Of a stretch of 64,000 nucleotides of DNA, positions 1-9,880 are shown piece after piece. The notes beneath the pieces are model-generated. The model was not told where the DNA came from. It saw only the letters and a program-made list of their open reading frames with translations, and did no database searches. The translations under genes and the position numbers were made by a program. The DNA is from Streptomyces fildesensis (GTDB lineage: Bacteria > Actinomycetota > Actinomycetes > Streptomycetales > Streptomycetaceae): the NCBI RefSeq assembly GCF_016107395.1, contig NZ_JAAIKO010000009.1, positions 124,001-188,000 of the forward strand, read 5' to 3'. The first letter of the stretch is position 1, and every line of letters begins with the position of its first letter.

Positions 1-2
1 CG

Positions 3-1067
3 GCCCTGGTGCCGGAGACCATCGTGGTCGACCACGGCAAGCCCTTCATCAGCGAGCACATCACCTCCGTCTGCCAGCGGCTCGGGCTGTCGATCCAGCC
101 GGCTCGTCTGCGGACGGGCCGGGACAAAGGTCCGATCGAAAGATTCTTCAAGACCCTGCGGGAGGGCCTGCTGGAATCGCTGCCCGGTTACAAGGGCCCG
201 GATGTGTTCTCGCGGGGAGAGCGGCCGGAGGACCAGGCGTTTTTCTTCCTCCACGAGTTGGAGACGATCATCCGCGAGTGGGTGGCCTGCGTGTATCACG
301 TGAGACCCCATGACGGACTGGTCGATACGCGGGTCCCCGGGCTGCGGCTGTCGCCGTCGATGATGTTCGAGCACGGCATCGCCCGTGCCGGCTACATCGA
401 AGTCCCCCGCGATCCGGCGCTCGGGTTCGAGTTCCTGAAGACGCAGTGGAGACCGCTGCACCATTACGGCGTCGAGATCCGCAAGTGCCGGTACAACGGG
501 GAAGGGCTGGACGGTTACCGCGGTGAGACGAGCCCGTACACGGGGCCGAAGGCCAAGGGAATGTGGCCCATCCACGTCGACCCCGACAACATCAACTACG
601 TATACTTCCGGCGCCTGGACACCCGGCGCTGGCACACTCTGGAGTGGGAACACGCCCCGGCGATGAAGTTCCCGATCAGCGGGCAAGCCATCGAGCTCGC
701 CCGCAAGGTGGCCGGCAAGAAGTACCGCTTCCCCGACGATGAGACCGCCGTCGCCGCGCTGTTGGAACGCTGGCACCTGGGCCTGGGTTTGACCATGGCT
801 GAGCGGCGCATCGCACTGCGCCAGGCCCGTGAGCAGTCCGCCTTCGACCTGCCGGACACCGAGGGCGACGACATCCGTGCGTTGCCGTCGGTCGCCCGGA
901 TCCTCGCTGACGAAGGTGCCCTGGGCCCGGAGGACGTGGAGGATCCGGACGCGGACGGGGCCGAGCCCTACGAGGGCCCGGTGCCCAGTGATGACGACGA
1001 AGACGACGAACTCGATGGCCGGGATGCGGCCGACGACTTCTACGCCGACGCTCTGGAGGACGCCTGA
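3..1067 (+). CDS. Tn7-like DDE transposase, TnsB/TniA family (5' end outside window)
   Basis: This is the C-terminal part of a retroviral-integrase-fold transposase that would cut and join transposon ends. The reading frame is open to the window edge, so the N-terminal DNA-binding domains and the first catalytic Asp are missing here. The second Asp lies in VVDHGKPF (codon at 30-32) and the Glu in GPIERFF (138-140). Exactly 35 residues separate them, the D-35-E spacing of the family. A beta-barrel-like Mu C-terminal domain follows (PNINYVYFRRL-type region near 590-650). The tail from about 930 is very acidic (DDDEDDELDGRD) and may contact the ATPase; that is inference. The stop overlaps the start of the ATPase gene (TGATG), so translation is probably coupled. 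I see no frameshift in the part present. A TnsA gene, if any, would lie upstream of the window. Confidence 0.9.
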   Translation, partial: ALVPETIVVDHGKPFISEHITSVCQRLGLSIQPARLRTGRDKGPIERFFKTLREGLLESLPGYKGPDVFSRGERPEDQAFFFLHELETIIREWVACVYHVRPHDGLVDTRVPGLRLSPSMMFEHGIARAGYIEVPRDPALGFEFLKTQWRPLHHYGVEIRKCRYNGEGLDGYRGETSPYTGPKAKGMWPIHVDPDNINYVYFRRLDTRRWHTLEWEHAPAMKFPISGQAIELARKVAGKKYRFPDDETAVAALLERWHLGLGLTMAERRIALRQAREQSAFDLPDTEGDDIRALPSVARILADEGALGPEDVEDPDADGAEPYEGPVPSDDDEDDELDGRDAADDFYADALEDA

Positions 1068-2242
1068 TGCGTGCCCGCCCGACAGATCCGCCCGAGGGCG
1101 CTCGGCCGCACCTGGACAACCTCACGCTGTCACGCAAGGAAGGACTGCGGGCCCTGGCCGAAGCAGAACCCCGCACACAGCCGGAGCTGATGACGACCCG
1201 GCAACTGGCCGGCCTGGGGAAGGTGGGTGATCCACCCCGGGACATGTACGAACACAGCCGAAGCGTGTGGCACGCCAACCTCGGGCCGATCAAGACCCCG
1301 CAACTTGAATCCCTGCAGGAGGACTTGTGGGACATCGTGGACAGCAGTCTGCAGGACGGAGACAAGGCGAAGGGAGCCGTCGCCATCGATGCGTTCCCCG
1401 GGCTGGGCAAAACCACAGCGGTGTTGAACTTCGCCCTGAAGTACCACCGGCGCGAGATCCAGCGGCACGGCGCGTTCACCGCAGATGGGCACGAGCGGTG
1501 GCCCGTGTGCCGGGTCGGGCTGACCAGCAACACCGGCATGAAAGACTTCAACCGGGCCATGCTGCAGTTCTTCGGACACCCCGGACAGACCAGCGGCACC
1601 TCCGCACTGTTCGTCCAGCGGGCTCTGGACTGTGTCCTGCAGTGCGAAACGAAGATCCTCATCGTCGATGACCTGCACTTTTTGAAATGGCAGGACAAGA
1701 ACGGCCGCGAGGTCAGTAACCATTTCAAGCACATCGCGAACGAGTTCCCGGTCATCATGATCTTCATCGGGGTGGGCCTGGCCAGCCGGGGCCTGTACTC
1801 CGAAGCCGATGCCAGCGGCGACGTCACCCTGGCCCAGACCGCGCGTCGCACCACTCCACTCACGATGGATCCGTTCAAGATCGACACTCAGCGGCACCGG
1901 CGCCAGTGGCGCAATCTGCTGCTGTGGCTCGAGCAACGGATCGTCCTGGCCCGGAAATTCCCCGGCATGCTCGCCGACGAGTTGTCCGACTACCTCTACT
2001 TCCGTACCACCGGCCACATCGGATCCCTGATGACACTGATCAACCGGGGCTGCCAACGCGCGGCCCGTACCGGAGCTGAGCGCTTGGACCGTCGCCTCCT
2101 GGAGCAGGTAAAAATCGACGCCGCTTCGGAACGGGCCCGCAAGGCCCTGGAAGAGAAATTCGCCCGCCACACGATGACCAGCAAGCCCAAGAGCACCGGC
2201 ACGCCGATCGAGCGGGGGCAGCGGCAGGAGGGAGCGGCATGA
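1067..2242 (+). CDS. Tn7-like AAA+ ATPase, TniB/TnsC family
   Basis: A 391-aa transposition regulator expected to polymerise on target DNA and link TniQ to the transposase. The Walker A motif AFPGLGKTTAV is near residues 110-120 and the Walker B ILIVDDLHFL near 196-205. A C-terminal RTTGHIGSLMTLINRGC segment matches the lid helix region typical of TniB proteins. The start ATG overlaps the transposase stop and the stop overlaps the next ATG, so the three genes form one coupled operon. Both nucleotide-binding motifs look intact, so the protein should be active. It differs from the TniB fragment at 14598-15062, so the two modules are not recent copies of each other. Confidence 0.92.
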   Translation: MRARPTDPPEGARPHLDNLTLSRKEGLRALAEAEPRTQPELMTTRQLAGLGKVGDPPRDMYEHSRSVWHANLGPIKTPQLESLQEDLWDIVDSSLQDGDKAKGAVAIDAFPGLGKTTAVLNFALKYHRREIQRHGAFTADGHERWPVCRVGLTSNTGMKDFNRAMLQFFGHPGQTSGTSALFVQRALDCVLQCETKILIVDDLHFLKWQDKNGREVSNHFKHIANEFPVIMIFIGVGLASRGLYSEADASGDVTLAQTARRTTPLTMDPFKIDTQRHRRQWRNLLLWLEQRIVLARKFPGMLADELSDYLYFRTTGHIGSLMTLINRGCQRAARTGAERLDRRLLEQVKIDAASERARKALEEKFARHTMTSKPKSTGTPIERGQRQEGAA

Positions 2243-4869
2243 GCATGGTGCGAACTCTGCCGATCCGCGTCCCGCCGGCCGAGGGCGAAGCGCTGGACTC
2301 CTGGGTCGAAGCCGTCGCGCACCGCCTCGACACCTACCTCAAAGACCTCCTGCCCGCTCTCGGTATTCTCCCACGCCGCTCCGGGGTACCGGGTTCACGG
2401 TGGGACTGGGCGGTGGCGCTGAGCGACACCGAAGCCGAAGCAATCGCCGCGGCGACCGGCATCGAGGCCGACCAGGTGCACCGCATGACCTTGCGTCACT
2501 ACGACCGACGGGCCCTCTCCCTCAAGCCTCACAGCATGACAGTGAACCAGCGGATGCTGTGGGGCCGCGGGAGGGGCTCACGTTTCTGCCCCTCGTGCCT
2601 GGCCGACAGCGCAGGGCGCTGGAAGGTGTCGTGGCGGCTGGGCTGGTCGTTCGCCTGCCTGACACACAACCGGCTGCTGGCCGATGACTGCCCCGGCTGC
2701 GAGCGCCCCCAGCGTATGCGGCCCCACAGCGGTTACGGCATCCCGGTCCCCGGACGGTGCGCGAACGCGACCCAGGGAAGCGGCACAGGCCCCCGCTGCC
2801 GCCATGCCCTCCACCACGCCGCCACCCCCGCATGGACGCCGGAATCCGCCGTGATCCAGGCACAGCACCTGCTCAACACGTGCATCGAGAAGGACATAGC
2901 CGACTTCGGTATCTACGCCGCGAACCCCCAGCCGGCAGCAGTCGCACTCGCCGACATCCGCGCCGTGGCAGCCCGTTTCCTCATGGTGGCCTCCCGCCAC
3001 CCCGACCTGCTGTCCGATACCGATCTCGTCGGCGGCATCCCTGCCGAAGTCCTCGCCGGTCTACCCGCAACGGACCGTGACTCCCGCTTCCCGGACCGCC
3101 CCGGATCGTCGGCCCCGCTGGGGGCGGCGCCGACGGCGGCAGCCGTGCTTGCCGCCCTGAGAATCCTCAGCCAGCGCAATGTTCACCAGGCGGGCCAGGA
3201 CATGCGGGCACTGCTCGACGCCGCGCGCTCGCTGGTATCACCCCAGGCGGCCGTACTCGTCCAGTCCTGGGGCGCAGACATCAGTCCCTACCTCAAGACG
3301 GTCCATCTGGCCGCCCTCGTCCCCAGGCTCCAGTTCAACGAGCAGTTGCGCTACCGCACGATCACCGCTGCCCCTAGCAAGCCGGCCACCGGCGTGAGCG
3401 CTGCAGCCCGGCGGGCCCGCAAGATCCCCACGCTCGCCTGGCCCTGGTGGTGGCTGCGGATCGCCCCCTCACAGGGAGCCCACGACGTGATCATGCGCCA
3501 GGCCCTGTCCGGGATGCTCCTGCTGGTCGGCAGCCGCCTGGACGCACGCGAGGCCCTGGCCCGGCTCGGCTCCGAACTCAACCACAGTCACATGACCCGC
3601 ATGCTCCACGTCCTGGGCCATTCCGGCCGTTGGGACGCCATTCAGGAGGCGCTAATCCGCGTCACTGACTACCTCGATGCCACCGACACTCCGATCGACT
3701 ACCACAGGCGCCGCCGCCTGGACTACCGGCCGCTGCTGCCCGATGAACAATGGCTCAGCATCTGCCGCACCGTGGGGATCGCCGCCGGCCAACAGCGCCG
3801 AGCCGACACTGTCCGCACGGTGCTCAACGAACGCCTCAGTGCGCTGCCCGCCACCCACGCCACGGAAGCCGTGCGGAACCAGATGATCAAGTTCCCCGCC
3901 TGGCAGACGCCCGCTCTGGCCGAGTCCCTCGACGCCGTGGCCCGTGCCTTCCTGGACCGCCACGGCTTGGCCGACGAACCCCTCACCTGGCAGCTGCCCG
4001 CCGACCTGCTGAACGGACTCGACCTGCCCGGACCCGACCCTGACACGATCGACCCCGCCGCACTGCACCAGATCATCCGCGGCCGCACCCGCTCATCGAC
4101 GGCGGCTGCCCAAGAACTGAGCACCACACCAGCAGCGGTCCGCTTCGTCCTCGCCCACCACCCTGCTCCACTGCGCGAGCGAACAGACCAGGGGTGGCGT
4201 CCCAACGCGGCACTGCACCACGCGCGACAGGCCCTGACACACGACGAACTCACTCAGCTCTACACCGTGCAGGAGCACACGCTCAAAGAGATCGGCAGCC
4301 GCATCGGGGTGAGCCCGCGGGTGATCACCACACTCGCCGCCGAGTACGCCATCCCCCTGCGCCAGCCACGCCAACCCGGCCACCGCCGCACCGTTCACAT
4401 CGACCAAGACTGGCTGTACGAGCAGTACATCGTCAAACAGAGATCCGCCACCGACCTCGCCGCCGAACGACACATCGCGTTGGCGACCCTGCTGAGACGG
4501 ATCAAGGAATCCGGTATCGAGACGCGCGAACGAGGAGGCCGCAGCCACCAGCGTGTCCTCCACCACGACACCGCACTCCAGCGCGTCCCGCCCCTACTGC
4601 GGCCGGCATTCACCGGGAGCCGGGCGCGTGCCCGTCTGGAACGCTTCGCTGTCGCCGCCTCCTATGACAGCCTCAACAAGGCGGGCAAGGCATCGGGAAT
4701 CACGCTCGCCACGCTCAGCACGACCCTGCGCCGCCTCGAAGAGGACCTCGGCCTACGGCTCCTTGAGCGTGCGTCCCCCTCAACCCCCATGCGGCTCACT
4801 GACTCAGGGCGGCGCATCCTCAAGGTCATTCGTGCCTGGCAGGACAGCGAGGGCAACAAGACGAGCTGA
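2239..4869 (+). CDS. TniQ/TnsD-like target-selection protein with C-terminal LysR-type winged helix
   Basis: An 876-aa protein; simple TniQ proteins are about 400 aa. The TniQ zinc-binding region at about residues 117-155 reads CPSCLAD, then CLTHNRLLADDCPGC. A further Cys/His group (GRCANATQ...RCRHALHH) is near 174-195. The middle has several helix-turn-helix-like stretches; one is LKEIGSRIGVSPRVITTLA near 680-700. The last ~75 residues form a winged helix resembling LysR N-terminal domains (NKAGKASGITLATLSTTLRRLEEDLGLRLLER). This N-terminal-type domain sits at the C-terminus. TnsD-like TniQs of this length commonly recognise a fixed chromosomal site, so sequence-specific targeting is likely (inference). 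ATGA overlap with the ATPase gene. The codon pattern is uniform, with no sign of decay. Confidence 0.88.
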   Translation: MSMVRTLPIRVPPAEGEALDSWVEAVAHRLDTYLKDLLPALGILPRRSGVPGSRWDWAVALSDTEAEAIAAATGIEADQVHRMTLRHYDRRALSLKPHSMTVNQRMLWGRGRGSRFCPSCLADSAGRWKVSWRLGWSFACLTHNRLLADDCPGCERPQRMRPHSGYGIPVPGRCANATQGSGTGPRCRHALHHAATPAWTPESAVIQAQHLLNTCIEKDIADFGIYAANPQPAAVALADIRAVAARFLMVASRHPDLLSDTDLVGGIPAEVLAGLPATDRDSRFPDRPGSSAPLGAAPTAAAVLAALRILSQRNVHQAGQDMRALLDAARSLVSPQAAVLVQSWGADISPYLKTVHLAALVPRLQFNEQLRYRTITAAPSKPATGVSAAARRARKIPTLAWPWWWLRIAPSQGAHDVIMRQALSGMLLLVGSRLDAREALARLGSELNHSHMTRMLHVLGHSGRWDAIQEALIRVTDYLDATDTPIDYHRRRRLDYRPLLPDEQWLSICRTVGIAAGQQRRADTVRTVLNERLSALPATHATEAVRNQMIKFPAWQTPALAESLDAVARAFLDRHGLADEPLTWQLPADLLNGLDLPGPDPDTIDPAALHQIIRGRTRSSTAAAQELSTTPAAVRFVLAHHPAPLRERTDQGWRPNAALHHARQALTHDELTQLYTVQEHTLKEIGSRIGVSPRVITTLAAEYAIPLRQPRQPGHRRTVHIDQDWLYEQYIVKQRSATDLAAERHIALATLLRRIKESGIETRERGGRSHQRVLHHDTALQRVPPLLRPAFTGSRARARLERFAVAASYDSLNKAGKASGITLATLSTTLRRLEEDLGLRLLERASPSTPMRLTDSGRRILKVIRAWQDSEGNKTS

Positions 4870-4993
4870 TCGGCCCTGTCCTCGCCTCCTCCACCGACGG
4901 ACGCTGGCAACGTCGCCGGCATCGATCCACTCGTCGGCTCCCGGGAAGGCGGCTGGCTTCCAGCGTCGCGCCGGGGCACGATCCCGAAGGGCA

Positions 4994-5018
4994 GGCAGGA
5001 GTAGCGCGGTGGTTGCGC
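4994..5018 (+). repeat. 25-bp direct repeat, copy A
   Basis: GGCAGGAGTAGC, four unrelated bases, then TGGTTGCGC. The same 12+9 bases with the same spacing recur at 13043-13067 in the same orientation (21 of 25 identical). Weaker similarity continues for about 25 bases (GGTA, CGC, CTTGTC). This copy is about 85 bp upstream of the AfsR-type gene and 125 bp after tniQ. The other copy is about 115 bp upstream of tnsA. It may be a leftover transposon end or a shared target sequence. Confidence 0.6.
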
Positions 5019-5101
5019 TGGGGTACGCGGCTTGTCATGCTCACCTGGTCGCGGGCAATCCGGGCTGCCGGAAGCCTCCCAACCGCAACCTAGGTGGTGA
5101 G

Positions 5102-8101
5102 ATGCGCTACCGATTCCTCGGACGGCTCGATGTCTTCGACGGCACGCGGTGGACTTCGTTGCCTGCGGCGAAACAACGTTCTGTGCTGGCTTTGCTGCTC
5201 ATCAATGCCAACCACTTCGTCTCGGCCGACGCCCTCATCGACGAGCTGTGGGGCGATCAGGTTCCTAACTCGGCGGCGAAGTCCCTGCAAGTGTACGTGC
5301 ACCGCGTACGAAGAACCTTGGGATCATCCGAAGGGGCGCTCCTTACCCGGTCCGGCGGCTACGAGCTCCGCGTGGGCCCCGGGGAGACGGATGCCGACAG
5401 GTTTGCCGCTCTGGCTGCCGCCGGTCAGATGGCGTTGGCCGACGGGCGACCAACGGAAGCCCTTGGTGTCCTGTCCGAAGCTCTGGGGCTGTGGCGTGGA
5501 AGGGCGCTGGGCGACGTGCCGCCGACCATGGCGGTGCTGGCTGAGTCCACGCGTTTGGAGGAGTGTCGGCTGAGCGCCCGCCAGGCAATGGCTGAAGCCA
5601 AACTCGCCGCCGGCAGGCACGGCGAACTGGCGGCGGAGCTGGGCGCTCTGCTGGCCGAGCAGCCGCTGCACGAGTCGCTGTGGGCCACTTTGATGATCGC
5701 GCTGCACCGCTCGGGGCGCCGCTCGGAGGCGTTGCAGGCGTTCGCTTCGGCTCGGCGCCTGTTGCGCGACGAACTCGGCGTGGCGCCGGGAGCCCGGCTG
5801 CAGGAGGCGCTGCGGACGGTGCTCGACGACGACAGGGGCCAACCTGGCAAACCTCTCTGCCAACTGCCGCCTGCTGTCTTGAGCTTCGTGGGCCGTCGGC
5901 GGCACCTGGACCGAGTGCTCGGCCTTCTGGGCGGCCCACCTGCGGGCGTATCGCGCGTGGTTGTCGTCACGGGTGTGGCCGGGGTCGGGAAGAGCGCATT
6001 CGCCGTGCACACCGCGCACTTGTTGCGGAACTTGTTTCCTGATGGCCAGCTCTACGCTGATCTGCGCACCTTCGCCCAGCAGTCGGCTGAGCCCGGTGCC
6101 CTCCTGTCCTCTCTACTCAGAGCCCTCGGTGTCAACGGCACGGTTATCCCCGAAGGGCTCGACGAACGGTCCCGGCTGTATCGGTCAACACTCGCCGACC
6201 GCCGTATCCTGGTCGTCCTCGACAACGTGCACAGCGAATGGCAACTGCGCCCCCTGATGCCGGGCACCGAAGCCAGCGCCCTCCTCGCCACCAGCCGCAG
6301 TGCACTGGCGGGCCTGGAAGGTGCGCTCCGCCTCGACCTGGGACTGCTCCCCGACAACGAGGCGCGCACGCTCCTGGAACGTGCTGCGGGCGACGACCGC
6401 ATCCGCCGGTCCCCGGGCACCGCGGCGCGGATCATCCACCAGTGCGGCAATCTGCCGCTCGCACTGCGTATCGTCGGCGCGAGGCTGGCAACCCGCCCTC
6501 ACCTCTCCCCCGCCCGCATCGCGGACGCGCTCGACGACGAGCGGCGGCGATTGGACGAGTTGGTTGCCGGGGACCTGGAGGTACGGGCCAGCGTCTCGCT
6601 GAGTTACGAACACCTCGCACCGGCCGCAGAACGGGCCTTTCGGCTACTCGGTGAGCTGACCGTCCCATCCATTCCAGGCTGGGTGGTCGGCGCGCTCCTG
6701 GACAGTGGACCCGCAGAAACGGAAGCGGCTTTGGACACCCTCGTCGACAACCGGCTGCTGGAGGTCACCGCGGCCGACGCCACGGGCGAACCGCGCTTTC
6801 GCATGCACAGCCTGGTACGGCTGTGCGCACGCGAGCAGTCCGCCGCACATGAGGCGCCAGCGGAGAGGGCTGCCGCGCTCACTCGGGTCTGCGCCGCCTA
6901 TCTGCATCTCGCACAGCGTGCCGCACACACGCTCGCCTCCGGCTTCGCCGATCCCCTGCCGGCTCCATCACCCGCTTGGCTGCCCCAGGACGCCGACCGC
7001 CTGCTGACCGGGCCGCTGTCCTGGTTGAGCACGGAGCGGGGCACCTTGTGCGCGCTGGTGCACCAGGCCGAGCCCCGTACGGCCTGGCAGCTCGCCGCAG
7101 CCCTCGCCGACTACTGCGAGTCATCGGCACATTTCGACGACTGGCGGCACACCCATGAGACAGCGCTGGCCGCCGCCCGCAATGCCGGCGATCTGCTCGG
7201 CGAGGCCGTCATGTATCGAGGGCTCGGCGAACTCAACACCGCCCAGGACCGCTACTCCGAAGCCATCACCTGCTTCCGCCGGTCCTTGGACACCTACGCG
7301 CAGCGCGGGCAGCCCGATCCAGGTGAGGCCGCCGCCGCCGTGGGGCTCGGCGTCCTGCTACGGCTGCGCGGCCGCTACCAGGAGGCTGTTTCGTACCTGC
7401 AGCGGGGAATTGCCGGCGCCCGCACCACAGGCAACCTGCGCACGGAAGCCTACGCACTGTGTGCGCTCGGGACGGTGCATCTGGAGTGTGGCAGGACCAG
7501 CGCCGCACGGATCGCGTTCGAACGCGCTCTTGCGCTCTCGAGCAACGCCGATTACCCCATGGGCGAGTTCGCGGCGCAGCGCTGCCTTGGTCTCGTCGAA
7601 CTCGCGACCGGTGGGTTGGATGCCGCCCGGCAACGGTTGGAGCTCGCCCGCCGCATCGCCGCAGCACAGAGGAACCACGTCGGCGAGGTACATGTCCTGC
7701 AGTGGCTCGGCCATCTCACCGATCTGCGCGGTGAAGCAGAACACGCCGAGAGCATCCTGGACGGATGCTTGGCCGCCTACCGTCGTTTCGGCGAGCGTTT
7801 CGGCGAAGCGATCACTTTGCGTGCCCTCGCTGACCTGTATCTGCACGACGGGCGCCGCACCGCGGCCATGGACGCGGCCCGCCAGTCGCTGGCCATCTGG
7901 CGGCGGCTCGGTTCCCCCTATTGGACCGCCCGGACACTTGACGTCATCGCCGACATCTACGAACAGCAGGACGCGGGCGACCAGGCGCGTCACGAGGCGA
8001 CGGCGCTCCGTATCTCTCTCGGCCTTCCTCCCGGCTTGCGCCCGGCGACCACCACTACCTCCCTGCGCAACCTGGGCGGACACCTCGCGCTGGTCCCTTA
8101 A
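5102..8101 (+). CDS. AfsR/SARP-family transcriptional regulator (BTAD, NB-ARC, TPR)
   Basis: A 999-aa regulator of the large SARP type. Residues 1-92 form an OmpR-like winged helix (MRYRFLGRL ... VYVHRVRRTLG). Residues about 95-245 are the bacterial transcriptional activator domain, ending DELGVAPGARLQ. An NB-ARC module follows with Walker A GVAGVGKSA at about 291-299 and Walker B RILVVLDNV near 368-376. The C-terminal third is TPR-like (AAVGLGVLLRLRGRYQEAVSYL and similar). Such proteins activate secondary-metabolite or developmental genes at direct-repeat operators. The ATG start has an upstream AGGTGG. No biosynthetic genes are adjacent, so its targets lie elsewhere or were lost. Its position just after the Tn7-like operon leaves open whether it is cargo or the flanking chromosome. 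Confidence 0.92.
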   Translation: MRYRFLGRLDVFDGTRWTSLPAAKQRSVLALLLINANHFVSADALIDELWGDQVPNSAAKSLQVYVHRVRRTLGSSEGALLTRSGGYELRVGPGETDADRFAALAAAGQMALADGRPTEALGVLSEALGLWRGRALGDVPPTMAVLAESTRLEECRLSARQAMAEAKLAAGRHGELAAELGALLAEQPLHESLWATLMIALHRSGRRSEALQAFASARRLLRDELGVAPGARLQEALRTVLDDDRGQPGKPLCQLPPAVLSFVGRRRHLDRVLGLLGGPPAGVSRVVVVTGVAGVGKSAFAVHTAHLLRNLFPDGQLYADLRTFAQQSAEPGALLSSLLRALGVNGTVIPEGLDERSRLYRSTLADRRILVVLDNVHSEWQLRPLMPGTEASALLATSRSALAGLEGALRLDLGLLPDNEARTLLERAAGDDRIRRSPGTAARIIHQCGNLPLALRIVGARLATRPHLSPARIADALDDERRRLDELVAGDLEVRASVSLSYEHLAPAAERAFRLLGELTVPSIPGWVVGALLDSGPAETEAALDTLVDNRLLEVTAADATGEPRFRMHSLVRLCAREQSAAHEAPAERAAALTRVCAAYLHLAQRAAHTLASGFADPLPAPSPAWLPQDADRLLTGPLSWLSTERGTLCALVHQAEPRTAWQLAAALADYCESSAHFDDWRHTHETALAAARNAGDLLGEAVMYRGLGELNTAQDRYSEAITCFRRSLDTYAQRGQPDPGEAAAAVGLGVLLRLRGRYQEAVSYLQRGIAGARTTGNLRTEAYALCALGTVHLECGRTSAARIAFERALALSSNADYPMGEFAAQRCLGLVELATGGLDAARQRLELARRIAAAQRNHVGEVHVLQWLGHLTDLRGEAEHAESILDGCLAAYRRFGERFGEAITLRALADLYLHDGRRTAAMDAARQSLAIWRRLGSPYWTARTLDVIADIYEQQDAGDQARHEATALRISLGLPPGLRPATTTTSLRNLGGHLALVP

Positions 8102-8410
8102 CCGAAGCATTTTCCCAGGGCACACGCCGGTCCTCGACGATGGTCGGGCGGTGGTTACCCGTTGGCCTGCCGATGTGCAGGAATTGCGCTGCTGCCTGAA
8201 CCGGAAACGATTGTGATACCGACATGACGATTCGCCCAGTCGGCATCGCAGGTCAGCGCTGAGTCTGGGGCGGCCCATTTGCGCCAGATAGGTGAACTCC
8301 GACAGACGGTCACGAGTGGCCCCGACAGGTAGTACACAATGCGCTCACTGAATCTGATCATGGCAGGCTGCCGACTGGCAGAGGGCCCTGTGAACTGAGG
8401 CGCACCACCC

Positions 8411-8665
8411 GTGATCGCGGCCATCAATCCCACCAGCAGGAGACACCATCTGGGAGCCGAGCTCCGCCGGCTCCGCCAGGCCAGTGGCCTGACCAGCACA
8501 CAAGCGGCAGAGAGACTTCTAGTATCCCAGCCCAAGATGAGTCGCCTGGAACTCGGCCAACGTGCCGTCAACCCCCGCGATGTGCGTGACCTGTGTGCGA
8601 TCTATGGAGTGACGGAGCAGCACGTCGTCGACGCGCTGATGAGGATGGCTGCGGAGTCGCGCTGA
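8411..8665 (+). pseudogene. XRE-family helix-turn-helix gene, truncated
   Basis: 84 codons from a GTG start encode an N-terminal XRE domain (RLRQASGLTSTQAAERLLVSQPKMSRLE) like that of the ~280-aa HTH/DUF5753 regulators common in Streptomyces. The frame stops at MRMAAESR, where family members normally run on into the DUF5753 ligand domain. No such domain is readable in any frame downstream. It is either a decayed remnant or a minimal DNA-binding protein. It directly precedes transposase scraps, which favours truncation. The 309 bp before it hold no recognisable gene. Confidence 0.6.
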
Positions 8666-8789
8666 TCACCCGCGTTCCGGTCGATGGCACCCGCACCGCC
8701 ACCGAACTGCTGGCGATTGCGACGGCTCTGTTCATAGCCGCGCCCGTGGAGGATCCGCCGGGATGAGGCGGCCGCTGCGAGCTGGTCCC

Positions 8790-8949
8790 GCCGGGACGTC
8801 GACGATTCGGCCCGGCGGCCCGGCTTGCGGACGGTCACCGCCTGCTCGCTGTCCCAGGTGGCGGGGTCGCCGAAGACGAACTCGCCGCCGTGCTTGGAGC
8901 GGTCGCCCGTCCTTGGGGTCGTAGACGCGGGCAGGGTCGGTCGGCGCAT
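8790..8949 (-). pseudogene. Internal fragment of a Streptomyces IS4/IS701-like transposase (inverted piece)
   Basis: On the minus strand the stretch SKHGGEFVFGDPATWDSEQ is a hallmark internal segment of a DDE transposase family widespread in Streptomyces. The similarity fades after about 45 codons. Directly abutting it, on the plus strand from about 8952, lies the C-terminal part of the same transposase type. The gene has therefore been broken and one part inverted. No terminal inverted repeats could be assigned. Confidence 0.6.
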
Positions 8950-8951
8950 GA

Positions 8952-9365
8952 GGCCAGTTCGACATCGAGCACACCTTCAGAATGATCAAACAGACCATGG
9001 GATGGACCAGGCCGAAGGTCCGGGAACCGGAGGCCGCCGACCGCTGGACCCGGCTGGTCATCGCCGCACACCCCAGTTCCGCCCGGCCCGCTCGCTCCCT
9101 ACCTACCTACGACGCTCCTGGGAGAAAACCATTCGATCCGAACAAGCTGACCCCGGCCCGCGTCCGTCGCGGGTTTCGGAACCTCCCGGCTCGCCTTCCC
9201 TCACCATCGGCTGTTCCCACACTCTCCCGTCCAGGCCCCGGACGGCCGCCCGGCTCGAGGAACCAACGGTCGGCAGCCCGTCACGACGTCGGCCTCGAAC
9301 TCGTCACCGGCCAGCCCTACCTCCGATCCGCCCACCCCAAGACGGGCACCAACCCCCGCCGCGGC
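8952..9365 (+). pseudogene. C-terminal fragment of the same IS4/IS701-like transposase
   Basis: The plus strand encodes FDIEHTFRMIKQTMGWTRP, the region around the third acidic residue of the DDE triad in this family. It continues into a conserved C-terminal tail with RVRRGFRNL, RPGPGRPPGSRNQ and a final GTNPRRG. Two short stretches are out of frame (around 9070-9110). The catalytic N-terminal half is missing, so this is an inactive remnant. Confidence 0.7.
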
Positions 9366-9880
9366 GCCTGCTTCGCCATCTACCACCGAGGCCGTCTGGC
9401 CCGCCGTGTTGGATGGCCGGGTGGCGAGACGACAGAACAGGAAGCAGCCGCCGTTCGGCCTGCCCACGGGGAGATTCTTCGGGCAGCGGCGGACAGTCGG
9501 CGCTGCAGCGTCCTCACCGTGGAAGGCGGTTTGCTCTGCGGTCGCCTCAGCGACGAGCTGCCGGATCCCGAAGTGGCGCTGGACACCGCCACCACGATTC
9601 TGAAGGAACTCGCGCGCGACTTCCACGACACCACCGTCGAAGTTGCCTGGGACCCACGCCGGGCTCGTGCCCGGCAACGAGACCGCCCCGACAGACTGCG
9701 ACAGCAACGTCACGAATGTCCCGAACCCATACACCGACAACGGCCGTCGTGGCACGGCTCCTGGCGCTCAGCGATGCTCACAGGATTGCAGCCGCCCCTT
9801 CGAAGTCCACAAGCAACAGGGCTCGCCGGGAGCGGCCGACAGGGCATCGCGATCCAGGGAAACCCGCGTCCGCGAGGAGC
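9366..9880 (+). other. Intergenic, one coding-like scrap
   Basis: No complete gene. About 9460-9660 gives a plausible but unrecognised peptide on the plus strand (ILRAAADSRRCSVLTVEGG ... DPEVALDTATTILKEL) with no credible start. It may be debris from an unknown gene. Confidence 0.3.

Noticed and set aside
1..4869. A CRISPR-associated (CAST) transposon
   Set aside because: No cas genes or repeat array in the visible part, and the TniQ protein is of the long DNA-binding type.
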